Below, piece after piece: positions 35,393 through 43,787 of a stretch of 63,308 nt of DNA. Source of the stretch: an uncultured Alistipes sp. (GTDB taxonomy: Bacteria; Bacteroidota; Bacteroidia; Bacteroidales; Rikenellaceae); the NCBI GenBank assembly GCA_904502285.1, contig CAJGEC010000010.1:1-63308 (forward strand), read 5' to 3'. Each line of letters begins with the position of its first letter. Positions within the stretch are counted from its first letter, which is position 1. The position numbers were made by a program, and so were the translations under genes. A model generated the notes under the pieces. That model did not search any database. It saw only the letters and a list, made by a program, of their open reading frames with translations, and had not been told where the DNA came from.

Positions 35393-35467
35393 TGGGAGCA
35401 AAGGGATTCGAACCCCTGACCCTCTGCTTGTAAGGCAGATGCTCTGAACCAGCTGAGCTATGCTCCC
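35393..35467 (-). tRNA. tRNA-Val (anticodon TAC)
   Basis: 75 bases: acceptor GGGAGCA / TGCTCCC, anticodon loop CTTACAA with TAC, T-arm GGTTCGAATCC, discriminator A. Confidence 0.97.
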
Positions 35468-35488
35468 GTTTTGTAAGGCTTGGGACTG

Positions 35489-35519
35489 CAAAGGTAAGCA
35501 TTATTTTTTAATCTGCAAA
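35489..35519 (-). promoter_or_regulatory. Promoter of tRNA-Val
   Basis: Minus strand TTTG (35519-35516), 19 bp, TACCTTTG (35496-35489), about 21 bases before the tRNA. Confidence 0.85.
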
Positions 35520-35678
35520 TTTTTCGATAAGTTTTTTTAAGAGTCTCGTCATCTTTCGAAGCTCGACCGCGAATTTTCTGCTTATCGGCGGTTTCAGACT
35601 TTCCTCCACCAACCTTTGGTCATCACCACTGCAGCTTATCGTTTGCTACCTCTTTCTCGTGCATCCCTCGCACTTGAG

Positions 35679-35752
35679 CGCCTGAACAAGGACTTGAACC
35701 TAGGACCCCATGATTAACAGTCATGTGCTCTAACCAACTGAGCTATTCAGGC
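35679..35752 (-). tRNA. tRNA-Asn (anticodon GTT)
   Basis: 74 bases: acceptor GCCTGAA / TTCAGGC, anticodon loop CTGTTAA with GTT, T-arm GGTTCAAGTCC, discriminator G as usual for Asn. Confidence 0.96.
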
Positions 35753-35785
35753 ATTGTAAAGAACCGTTATCTTTCGATTGCGGTG

Positions 35786-35816
35786 CAAAGGTAGACATAA
35801 TTTTTTATTCTGCAAA
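35786..35816 (-). promoter_or_regulatory. Promoter of tRNA-Asn
   Basis: Minus strand TTTG (35816-35813), 19 bp, TACCTTTG (35793-35786). Confidence 0.85.
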
Positions 35817-35908
35817 TTTTTTCGCAAAAAAATTACAAAAAAAATCACTTTTTCTTAAAATTTCCCTCTATACCTATATATAATAAGGTAACTCTTTCAA
35901 AAAAAATC

Positions 35909-35938
35909 TTGATTATAGATTTTTAATTGTTACCTTTG
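35909..35938 (+). promoter_or_regulatory. Promoter of the GH109-like gene
   Basis: TTG (35909-35911), 19 bp, TACCTTTG (35931-35938), 23 bases before the ATG. Confidence 0.78.
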
Positions 35939-35961
35939 TATAACATTAATCCGAGCAACCT

Positions 35962-37410
35962 ATGAAAAAGTGTACGTTTTTTGTCTCACTACTTCTGCTT
36001 GCCACAACTTTTGCTGGATGCAACAGCGAAAAACTTTACGAGGCAAGCATCAACTACACCATCGAAGATGGAGTCATAGTGCTGAGCGAGCCTCATCGAC
36101 AAGAGGGGCAGACCTCCCTATTGGAGTTTCGCGCAGAGCCCTTAGATACCGTACGAGTTGGTTTTGTGGGGCTCGGTATGCGAGGCCCAGGTGCTGTGGA
36201 GCGATTCACCTACATAGATGGTGTGGCCATAACCGCCCTTTGCGACAAATATAAGGAGCGTGCCGAAGAGGCTCAACACTATCTCAGAGTGGCAGGGATG
36301 GCAGATGCAACGCTCTACTCTGGAGACGAGGGCTACAAAGAACTATGCCAAAGCGATGACGTGGACTTGGTCTATATCGCTACCCCCTGGCAGATGCACG
36401 TGACCATAGCCCTATACGCTATGGAGCATGGCAAGCACGTTGCCATCGAAGTACCCTGCGCAAACACCGTGGCAGAGTGCTGGCAACTGGTGGATGCTGC
36501 GGAGCGCAACCGCGTACATTGCACCATATTGGAGAACTGCTGCTACGACCATTTCGAGCTTACGACACTCTATATGGCACAGCAGGGACTCTTCGGAGAG
36601 ATCATCCACACCGAGGGTGCCTATATCCACAACCTCGAACCCTATTGGCAACACTATGCCGACAACTGGCGTTTGGAGTACAACCAAGCCCATAATGGCG
36701 ACATATACGCCACCCACGGCATAGGCCCCAACTGCCAAGCCCTAAACATCCACCGAGGCGACAGGCTCGACTACCTCGTGGCGATGTCCACGAAGTCGGT
36801 GAATGGCACAAAACTCGTCAAGGAGTTGATGAACGAAGAGGAGTGTCGTCAGGGCGACCAGATAAACACGCTAATACGCACGGTGAATGGTTGCACGATA
36901 GATATGCAACACAACGTGATGACGCCACGACCATATAGTCGTATGTATCAGTTGGTTGGCACAGAGGGCTTCGCCAACAAATACCCCATCGAAGGCTACA
37001 CATTCAAAACCGACCAGATAAACAAGGTTGCCCCTGAATTAGGAACGACCCCCGATATCGAAAACCTCAACCACCACACCTTTGCTCCAAAGGGGGTTGT
37101 GGAGGCAATGATGGAGCAATACAAGCACCCCGTGCAGCGACAGTTAGTCGATGGCACACCTCTTGAGGAGTACTCTAAAAGAGTGGGTGGTCACGGCGGT
37201 ATGGACTTCATTATGAACTACCGTCTCGTCTACTGCCTACGCCACGGCCTCCCTCTGGATATGGATGTCTACGACGCTGCCGAATGGAGCAGTATGGGCG
37301 AACTCACTCGCATCTCGATAGAGAATGGTAGCAAGCCCGTACGTATTCCAGACTTCACCCGTGGTGAGTGGAACAAAATCGATGGACTAACACACTACTT
37401 TGCTGAGTAA
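35962..37410 (+). CDS. GH109-type Gfo/Idh/MocA lipoprotein (alpha-N-acetylgalactosaminidase family)
   Basis: 482 residues. A lipoprotein signal ends at TTFAGC (Cys20). The Rossmann fold opens at about 65 with VGFVGLGMRGPGAVERF. Then come LYIATPWQMH-type (here VYIATPWQMHV), HVAIEVPCANTVAECW and the GGHGGMDFIMNY motif that typifies GH109. GH109 enzymes use bound NAD+ to cleave terminal alpha-GalNAc, for example from mucin O-glycans or blood group A. The lipoprotein signal places it outside the cytosol. It is followed 9 bases later by a NahK-like kinase. Activity is inferred from family; some GH109-like proteins have other roles. Confidence 0.85.
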   Translation: MKKCTFFVSLLLLATTFAGCNSEKLYEASINYTIEDGVIVLSEPHRQEGQTSLLEFRAEPLDTVRVGFVGLGMRGPGAVERFTYIDGVAITALCDKYKERAEEAQHYLRVAGMADATLYSGDEGYKELCQSDDVDLVYIATPWQMHVTIALYAMEHGKHVAIEVPCANTVAECWQLVDAAERNRVHCTILENCCYDHFELTTLYMAQQGLFGEIIHTEGAYIHNLEPYWQHYADNWRLEYNQAHNGDIYATHGIGPNCQALNIHRGDRLDYLVAMSTKSVNGTKLVKELMNEEECRQGDQINTLIRTVNGCTIDMQHNVMTPRPYSRMYQLVGTEGFANKYPIEGYTFKTDQINKVAPELGTTPDIENLNHHTFAPKGVVEAMMEQYKHPVQRQLVDGTPLEEYSKRVGGHGGMDFIMNYRLVYCLRHGLPLDMDVYDAAEWSSMGELTRISIENGSKPVRIPDFTRGEWNKIDGLTHYFAE

Positions 37411-37419
37411 CAGAGAATT

Positions 37420-38502
37420 ATGAACAATACAGACCTTATCACAATAGCCCAGCAATTCGCCTTCGAGGGCCAAATAGCAGATATCAAACCCCTTGGCGAG
37501 GGTTTCATCAACGACACCTACATCCTCCATACGGCGGGAGATGCGCCCAACTATATCCTACAGCGCAAGAACCACAACATCTTCCCCGATGTGCCAGCGA
37601 TGATGCGCAACATCGAGCGAGTGACACGCCACCTAAAGACAAAGGTGGAGAGTGCTGGTGGCGATGCAAGGCGTGAGGTGCTAACGATAATCCCTACCAA
37701 GCAGGGCGAGCTACTCCATAAACAGGGGGATGATTTTTGGACTATGTCGTTATTTATCGAGGATTCTACGACCCACGACAAGGCCACCTCGCCACGATTA
37801 GCCTATATGGGTGGCAAGGCTATTGGGCGATTCCAGTCGCTTTTGGCTGACTTCGACGAGCCCTTAGCCGAAGTAATCAAGGGTTTTCACAATATACGTT
37901 GGCGCTTCGAGCAGTGGGACAACACCTTAGCAGAGGATAGGGTTGGAAGAGTAGAGACCGTAGCCTCGGAGATAGCGTGGATAGAGGCCCGCAGGGAGAG
38001 GATGCTCAACTTCTGGAGGATGGTCGAAGAGGGTGAATTACCCCTGCGCGTGACCCACAACGACACAAAACTCAGCAACATACTCTTCGACAAGAACGAC
38101 GACGTGCTTTGCGTCATAGACCTCGACACGGTGATGCTAAGCACCTCACTAAACGACTTCGGCGATGCCATCCGCTCCTACACCAATCGTGGTGCGGAGG
38201 ATGACAATAATCTCGAAAATGTGGGTATGGATATCGACCTATTCAGGGCATACACAGAAGGTTACCTCTCGGAGCGCAAGGAGACACTAACACAAGTAGA
38301 ACGCGAGTGGCTCGCCTTCTCGGCACTATACATCACCTACGAGCAGGTGCTACGATTCCTAATGGACTATATCGACGGGGATAGATACTACAAAATTGCC
38401 TACCCCACACACAACCTTGTTCGCACCAAGGCACAACAGAGGCTCTTGGAGAGTATGGAGGAGCAGTACGGCACGATGCAAGAGATTGTGGCCTCCATAT
38501 AG
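37420..38502 (+). CDS. APH-fold sugar kinase resembling N-acetylhexosamine 1-kinase (NahK)
   Basis: 360 residues. Aminoglycoside-phosphotransferase fold: the N-lobe has LGEGFINDTYIL and YILQRKNHNIF. The catalytic loop is VTHNDTKLSNILFD and the metal-binding Asp is in VIDLDTVM. The pattern resembles NahK, which makes GlcNAc-1-P or GalNAc-1-P with ATP. Coupling with the GH109 gene just upstream fits salvage of released N-acetylgalactosamine. A different small-molecule kinase role cannot be excluded. Confidence 0.75.
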   Translation: MNNTDLITIAQQFAFEGQIADIKPLGEGFINDTYILHTAGDAPNYILQRKNHNIFPDVPAMMRNIERVTRHLKTKVESAGGDARREVLTIIPTKQGELLHKQGDDFWTMSLFIEDSTTHDKATSPRLAYMGGKAIGRFQSLLADFDEPLAEVIKGFHNIRWRFEQWDNTLAEDRVGRVETVASEIAWIEARRERMLNFWRMVEEGELPLRVTHNDTKLSNILFDKNDDVLCVIDLDTVMLSTSLNDFGDAIRSYTNRGAEDDNNLENVGMDIDLFRAYTEGYLSERKETLTQVEREWLAFSALYITYEQVLRFLMDYIDGDRYYKIAYPTHNLVRTKAQQRLLESMEEQYGTMQEIVASI

Positions 38503-38505
38503 CCA

Positions 38506-39267
38506 CTACAATTGCTCCACTCTATGATTTGTAATGCGCAAGGCTATTTCGCCTTCGTAGATATCCACTACCGCTTCGCACCTAAAAGTGTGGGGCGGTA
38601 GTGCCTCTTGGGCATAGACACACTCCTTGGAGACAACCACGGGGAGTGTATCCGTGCCGTCGGTAATATGGCGAACGGAGTTTTGGTAGAAGCCCGTCAG
38701 AGGGTCTCTATCACACCACGCAAGGCCCTGCTCCTCCTCCACGACCGAAACACCCTCAACCACCACATAGCGATAGGCATCACCCAACTTAATCTCGGCA
38801 AGAGTGCGCCTCAGCGGAACACAGCCATCATCAGCGTCGCCTACGGCCATATAGTCGAGAATATGCTTTTTATCAATCCTATCGACAACGAAATCCTCAG
38901 TAGGCCGCGCTCCCACCACAACACCCCTGCCCTGACGACCTATATAGAGGCCCGAACAGTAGAGCGTAACCGAGGAGTAGAGAGGTAGATAGTCCGTCAC
39001 TCGCTCGGCCTCAACCATAACCTTGATGCCTGCACTACCATCATCAATGATGACCGCCCCAGGAAGCTCCCCTAAGCAGTCATTGGCAACGACCCTACCC
39101 CTGACAACAACATCATCCTTTATTGGCTGGGAACTACCCCTTGCCATACTGCAAAGGTGGGCTATAGATATAACAGCATCTGCCTGAGGCGTAGCAACGT
39201 CACCACTACACGCCCCAAGCAGAACAAGTGATATCGAAATATATAGTATCTGGACAAATACCCTCAT
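38506..39267 (-). CDS. DUF5689-like lipoprotein (paralogue 1)
   Basis: About 253 residues from the ATG at 39267. An upstream in-frame ATG at 39291 would place eight polar residues before the signal. Lipobox LLGACSG. The body has VVVRGRVVANDCLGELPGAV and IIDDGSAGIKVMVE, typical of the OB-fold-like DUF5689 region found in Bacteroidota lipoproteins. It is the last gene of a minus-strand cluster and ends 3 bases from the convergent kinase stop. Function is unknown. A second copy is encoded at 50895-51680. Confidence 0.75.
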   Translation of the reverse strand: MRVFVQILYISISLVLLGACSGDVATPQADAVISIAHLCSMARGSSQPIKDDVVVRGRVVANDCLGELPGAVIIDDGSAGIKVMVEAERVTDYLPLYSSVTLYCSGLYIGRQGRGVVVGARPTEDFVVDRIDKKHILDYMAVGDADDGCVPLRRTLAEIKLGDAYRYVVVEGVSVVEEEQGLAWCDRDPLTGFYQNSVRHITDGTDTLPVVVSKECVYAQEALPPHTFRCEAVVDIYEGEIALRITNHRVEQL

Positions 39268-39296
39268 AATCGACATCGACGAGCGACACAAGCCAT

Positions 39297-39935
39297 CTAC
39301 AACGTATGCAGATAGACCACCGTAGCGTCGAATTCGCCACGCTTAAGTTCGTCGGGCAGAATCAAAAAGTTTACCATACCCATATCAAAGAAACGCATAC
39401 CCCAGCGCTCCTCCTCGTCGAGTTGCAGGAGCGATAGGTGCTCGGCATACTCCTCATACTCGTTGTAGAAGGCCTTGCCCAAGAGTTTGAAACCCGAATC
39501 GCGCTCCTCACACTCCGAAAAGGCTATAGCCTCAGCCGAAAGAGCAATATCCTCGCCATCACAATCCACAATCTTATGGGTCACAAGGTCGGAACAGTCG
39601 GGGGCATAGAGCACCGTATACGAGGCCTTATCCCACTCGCCACTACCCTCACACTCCGCCTCATCGTCGCCCAAGAAGTAGTCGATATTGGCAAAGAAGT
39701 AGAGCATACCTTTGCGAGGTAAAAGACCCTCCATGTCGTATGGCGCAATATCCTCAAGACGTATTTGACAGATAAAGGTAAGAGTATCCTCAAAGCCCTC
39801 TTCATCCACACCCCCACCATCGTAGCAAGGGTAGGCCACACCACGTGGTAAGTCGGCAGATCCCCACCACTTACTCTTTCCCGTAAGATCCTCCTCGGTG
39901 GGAGTCATCGTTAAACGTATAGCCATAGTAATCAC
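39297..39935 (-). CDS. DUF1963 (YwqG-like) family protein
   Basis: 212 residues, acidic, no signal peptide. DUF1963 features: SKWWGSADLPRGVAYP, LTFICQIRLEDIAPYD and GMLYFFANIDYF, and MRFFDMGMVNFLI near the end. Family function is not known, and members occur near toxin immunity clusters in some bacteria. It starts 9 bases after the Sel1-repeat gene, in the same operon. Confidence 0.85.
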   Translation of the reverse strand: MITMAIRLTMTPTEEDLTGKSKWWGSADLPRGVAYPCYDGGGVDEEGFEDTLTFICQIRLEDIAPYDMEGLLPRKGMLYFFANIDYFLGDDEAECEGSGEWDKASYTVLYAPDCSDLVTHKIVDCDGEDIALSAEAIAFSECEERDSGFKLLGKAFYNEYEEYAEHLSLLQLDEEERWGMRFFDMGMVNFLILPDELKRGEFDATVVYLHTL

Positions 39936-39944
39936 AGTTTTAGG

Positions 39945-41072
39945 TTAAGCATAGCCATCGAATCGACCATCGTCATCGGGATAGTCATCGTCGGGCATAT
40001 TTAGATAAATAGGCATATAGTACTTCTCTATCTCCTTGGCATAGGCATCGAGTTCGCCCCTCTTATATAGTTTTATCACCTCAGGAATCATCTCCTTGCA
40101 ACCGTAACGCACAGCATTGATGGCGCAACTATACTTTAACTCGTCGCTCTTTTCCACCTGACGCGACTTCATCATAGAGTACAACTTCTCGTAACCCTCA
40201 TAACCACCAAGGATAGCCAGACGTGCATAGTATGCCCAAGCCATAGAGTATCTTTGCATTATATCCATCTCGCCACAACGATAGATGTCGCCCAAGGCTG
40301 CTATCGCACCTAAATCGCCCAAGCGATTAGCCAACTCAAGACCCTGGCGAATCTCCTCACGTACATCGTGCCACTTATAAGCGGGCACATCGTCGAGATG
40401 CTCCTTAATCACAAGTTTCTGGAGCGACAAGCACAGAGTGTTGTTATGCTCCTCGAAGCCCTTGTCCGTAAGGTCCAAGAAGTTCTCCCAATCTACCATA
40501 TTATACTCATCGTCGTAGCAGAGCGCTATAGCCGCGTAGGCGTGGGCCTTAACAGAGCCCTCGGCACGAGCCTTGAGGTACCACTCACGAGAGGCCGACA
40601 GACTCTCCGAGAGTTCCAAAAGCTCACCCTTGAGGCAGTACCACTCACCCTTGTCGCAAGGACCTTTCAAGGTCTCTTCGATAATATCGAGGGCTAAATC
40701 GTGGTCCTTTTCGGCAAACAGGTCGCCATAGATCAACCTACGCACATAGCGCACCTTAGCCCACTCACACCCCTGAGACACAGCGTGCTGGAGCATCTCA
40801 TCGCTTTTCTCCACATCGACAGGCAACAGCGCCTCGCCCTTGCGATACATCAGCGAAAGGGCTACCTCAGCCTCCAGCGAGCCATTCGCCATAGCACTCT
40901 TGAAGAGGTCACGAGCCTTATAGCTGGCATCTTCGTCGGGCTGAACAACATTATAGTAACGGCCCAAGCAGAATTGGGCATCCTTATCTTCGGTCTTAGC
41001 ACGAGACTTTAACGCCTCAATCTCCTCGTTAGGGATATGAAATATCGCTTCGGCATCGAAAAATCGTTTCAT
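39945..41072 (-). CDS. Sel1-like repeat protein
   Basis: 375 residues, no signal peptide. Several Sel1/TPR-like helical pairs, for example DAQFCLGRYYN, AEVALSLMYRKGEALL, WYCLKGELLELSESLSASREWYLKARAEGSV and GAIAALGDIYRCG. Such solenoids bind partner proteins, and no catalytic domain is seen. It lies between the unknown gene (32 bases upstream) and the DUF1963 gene (9 bases downstream) on one strand. Confidence 0.85.
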   Translation of the reverse strand: MKRFFDAEAIFHIPNEEIEALKSRAKTEDKDAQFCLGRYYNVVQPDEDASYKARDLFKSAMANGSLEAEVALSLMYRKGEALLPVDVEKSDEMLQHAVSQGCEWAKVRYVRRLIYGDLFAEKDHDLALDIIEETLKGPCDKGEWYCLKGELLELSESLSASREWYLKARAEGSVKAHAYAAIALCYDDEYNMVDWENFLDLTDKGFEEHNNTLCLSLQKLVIKEHLDDVPAYKWHDVREEIRQGLELANRLGDLGAIAALGDIYRCGEMDIMQRYSMAWAYYARLAILGGYEGYEKLYSMMKSRQVEKSDELKYSCAINAVRYGCKEMIPEVIKLYKRGELDAYAKEIEKYYMPIYLNMPDDDYPDDDGRFDGYA

Positions 41073-41104
41073 AGCATCTTAAGTGTTAGCTTGTTATATA
41101 CACA

Positions 41105-41779
41105 TTAGTCGAACATAACGCCACGGTTCATCACAGATGGAGACCTCCACTCGATGCCATACTTTTCAGAAAGCACAGCACCCAGCGCCGACCAATAGCT
41201 ATAGCAGAAGCCCATACCTCGTGGCGTATCCTCCAAATAAGCATAGGCCTCACGCTCAGCATCATCTATGACCTCCTCCCAACGCGCTGTCCACTCCACA
41301 GGGTCGCTCTTGAGGAATCTACCCTTCTGCTCGATACTATCCAAATCGCCCCTATCGGCACGCTCTATATTTCGGCGCAAGAAGTCGAGTTGCCTATTCC
41401 AACCTTTAAGGTCCTCAGCGCCCTTCGACTTAAAGTATGGGACTCTATCATATAACCTTAACACACACTCGCAGAACGACACCTTCAATCGAGGACGATC
41501 AGGGATAAAATCGTTCATTCGATATATCGCCTCCTCCACCGTATCCATCTGCGAATAGTTATCACTAAGCAGATCCAAACAACGACAGAACTCCCTGGTA
41601 AAGTCGGTAATCTCCCACAACCTCTCCTGCTTAGAGTAGTTATCCTGCAACACAAGGATAGTTCCACAGATAACCTCCACCAACAACTCGTCATACTGCT
41701 CGGTACCTGGCTTCTCACACGTCATAGTCAAGGCCTCTCGTGCATTAAAATACTCTGCTCGCACATCCATATCTACCAT
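41105..41779 (-). CDS. Protein of unknown function, first gene of Sel1/DUF1963 cluster
   Basis: 224 residues from the ATG at 41779. An earlier ATG at 41812 lies close to the -7 box and adds a basic unrelated stretch. Soluble, rich in charged residues and helical, with Trp-rich C-terminal part (FCYSYWSALGAVLSEKYGIEWRSPS). I do not recognise a family. The last 45 residues resemble short domains found in small accessory or immunity-like proteins, a weak impression. TAACTTTG on the minus strand (41838-41831) is a likely -7 box. Confidence 0.65.
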   Translation of the reverse strand: MVDMDVRAEYFNAREALTMTCEKPGTEQYDELLVEVICGTILVLQDNYSKQERLWEITDFTREFCRCLDLLSDNYSQMDTVEEAIYRMNDFIPDRPRLKVSFCECVLRLYDRVPYFKSKGAEDLKGWNRQLDFLRRNIERADRGDLDSIEQKGRFLKSDPVEWTARWEEVIDDAEREAYAYLEDTPRGMGFCYSYWSALGAVLSEKYGIEWRSPSVMNRGVMFD

Positions 41780-41830
41780 ACTCCGTCCTCCTATTTTTTT
41801 TAGATTTAACAATAGATTAACCCTCTTTTA

Positions 41831-41838
41831 CAAAGTTA
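41831..41838 (-). promoter_or_regulatory. -7 box of the Sel1/DUF1963 cluster
   Basis: TAACTTTG on the minus strand, about 50 bases before the ATG at 41779. No -33 box at normal spacing. Confidence 0.5.
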
Positions 41839-41878
41839 TAAAAAAATTTCCGCAAACCATAACTTTTTATTCAACTTT

Positions 41879-41910
41879 TTTGACTTATCTAAAGATTTCT
41901 GCTACCTTTG
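41879..41910 (+). promoter_or_regulatory. Promoter of the transglutaminase-like gene
   Basis: TTTG (41879-41882), 20 bp, TACCTTTG (41903-41910). It lies inside the longest open frame and so supports the ATG at 41934. Confidence 0.8.
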
Positions 41911-41933
41911 TTGAGGAGATTTTTTTAAATACT

Positions 41934-43268
41934 ATGATTACGCTAAGCAACCCACCCCTACCAAGCCGATTTGTCTCGGCTTCGAACAAATCCTATGACG
42001 AATTAGCGCATAGGATTATCGAGGGACGTAGCACCGACTACGACAAGGTGCGCGCAATCTATGCGTGGGTGTGCAAAAACATAGCCTACGACACCACCTA
42101 CTCCATCTACCACGCCGACGAGTGCTACGAGAAGCGCAAGGGGGTCTGCCAGGCCTACTGTGAGCTTTTCCACTACATCGCCAAGGCTGTAGGTATCCAC
42201 TCCGTAATCATCAAGGGCAGGTCGAAGGACAAGGATGGCGTAATCTCCGATACGGGACACGCCTGGTTGGTGGCAGCAGTAGGCAACGACAAGGCTATAC
42301 TTATGGACCCCACGTGGGGCTCAGGCTCGGTAATAAACGGAGAGTTTTCGCACAAGAAGAGTATATGGGCGTGGTTCGACGCCGACCCCAAGTTTATGAT
42401 ATTCACACACTTCCCCGATGTCGCAGAGTATCAGTTCTTGGAGAAGAGTCTCTCTTATAACGAGTTCAAAGCACTCCCCACGGCACACGACAGTTGGATA
42501 AACTACCGTCTTGACATCGAGCGACTCTTCCTGCTTGCCAGACGCAACCTACTATACACTCCCAACTTCTTTGCTGGCAATGCCGACTTACAGATGCAAA
42601 TTCTGGATATGCCCCTAAAGAGGTTGGTCGTAGGACATAGTTATACTTTCAAGATTCGACTACTTGCCAAGGGATTTGGCATCGAGATAATAAACGGAAT
42701 CGCGCACACCCGTTTCTCGGAGTGGACAGACGAAGGCGAGGGCATATACTCCATAAACTACATACCACGCCACGCCCAAGAGGTTAGATTTTGTTGTAAC
42801 GACCCACATAACACCAACAACCTCAATGTGTTATTCTCATACGACATAGCCCTAAGTTCGAGCGACCAGGCCACAACAAATGGCCAAGAGCAGAGGATTT
42901 GGTCGCCAGACGAGTGGGCTAATGCGGGCATAACTCCCGAAAGACGCAAGGCCCTCATAGAGTCGAAAGCGATAGTGAGTCTCCCTACCTTTTATACAGG
43001 TATGGGAGCCCTTATGGAGATTGTGGAGATACCGATGGATAGCACCCTTCGTGTAGGCCAATGCTACACCTTTAAGTTCCGCCCACGGTGCAACAAGGAG
43101 TGGGGAATTCTGGAGAATAAGATAAGATTACATAAGGAGTGGACCAGAGACACAGATGGCACACTATCTATCGCCATCACCCCTACAATGGCAGGGCCAT
43201 TATACCTCAGTTTTAGCGAGGATGGCAGAGCCTACAGAGCCTGCATAGGCTACACCATCGAGCGATAG
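41934..43268 (+). CDS. KY-type transglutaminase-like protein
   Basis: 444 residues from the ATG at 41934. The transglutaminase core (about 25-145) has the Cys in KGVCQAYCELFHYIAK, His in DTGHAWLVA and Asp in MDPTWGS, so the triad is complete. The start (DYDKVRAIYAWVCKNIAYD) is typical of the kyphoscoliosis peptidase-like group. Two beta-rich domains follow, each beginning with a similar DMPLKRLVVGHSYTFK / EIPMDSTLRVGQCYTFK strand. No signal peptide is visible, unusual if it acts on cell wall. Substrate is unknown. It has its own promoter. Confidence 0.87.
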   Translation: MITLSNPPLPSRFVSASNKSYDELAHRIIEGRSTDYDKVRAIYAWVCKNIAYDTTYSIYHADECYEKRKGVCQAYCELFHYIAKAVGIHSVIIKGRSKDKDGVISDTGHAWLVAAVGNDKAILMDPTWGSGSVINGEFSHKKSIWAWFDADPKFMIFTHFPDVAEYQFLEKSLSYNEFKALPTAHDSWINYRLDIERLFLLARRNLLYTPNFFAGNADLQMQILDMPLKRLVVGHSYTFKIRLLAKGFGIEIINGIAHTRFSEWTDEGEGIYSINYIPRHAQEVRFCCNDPHNTNNLNVLFSYDIALSSSDQATTNGQEQRIWSPDEWANAGITPERRKALIESKAIVSLPTFYTGMGALMEIVEIPMDSTLRVGQCYTFKFRPRCNKEWGILENKIRLHKEWTRDTDGTLSIAITPTMAGPLYLSFSEDGRAYRACIGYTIER

Positions 43269-43271
43269 CGC

Positions 43272-43787
43272 CTACTCTTCTGCATCCGCACAAACCTTTT
43301 CAATCGCCTGAGTAACAACATCATAGTCGTAGCCCAATCCAAGGCCATAGCGCAGTAGTTTACCGCGCAGTTCGTACTCCGACTTAGACTTCACCGAGGG
43401 TAGTTTCCTACGTAGTTTAGACTCTATATTTTGCGAAACGCTCTCACTGTCTATGGTCGCTGTGACACGCGCAATTATATCATTCGAGACACCCTTGAGA
43501 CGCAACTGCTGGACTATCTTGCGCACGCCCCAGCCCGACACCGACACCTTCTCACGGCAGTAGGCCTCGGCATAGCGTTCGTCGTCGATAAAGCGCATCT
43601 CCATCAACTTACGTAACACTCCCACACGCTCCGTCTCCGAGACACCCCACGTTCGCATCAGGCGCAGTGCATCGCCAGAGGATTTCTCGGCACGAGAGCA
43701 TAGGCGCATAAGGCTCTGAAGGGCCTCATCCGCACTCTTAGGCTTACGCTCCTTAGGCTTATCGAACTGCTCTACACTCTTGCGCAT
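43272..43787 (-). CDS. recX: RecA regulator RecX
   Basis: 171 residues made of three-helix repeats, with FIDDERYAEAYCREKVSVSGWGVRKIVQQLRLKG split over motif 1-2 (FIDDERYAEAY and GWGVRKIVQQLRLKGV). It modulates RecA filaments. Its start overlaps the end of prmC by 16 bases, so it is the last gene of the lptB-aroA-aroC-prmC-recX operon. Confidence 0.93.
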   Translation of the reverse strand: MRKSVEQFDKPKERKPKSADEALQSLMRLCSRAEKSSGDALRLMRTWGVSETERVGVLRKLMEMRFIDDERYAEAYCREKVSVSGWGVRKIVQQLRLKGVSNDIIARVTATIDSESVSQNIESKLRRKLPSVKSKSEYELRGKLLRYGLGLGYDYDVVTQAIEKVCADAEE

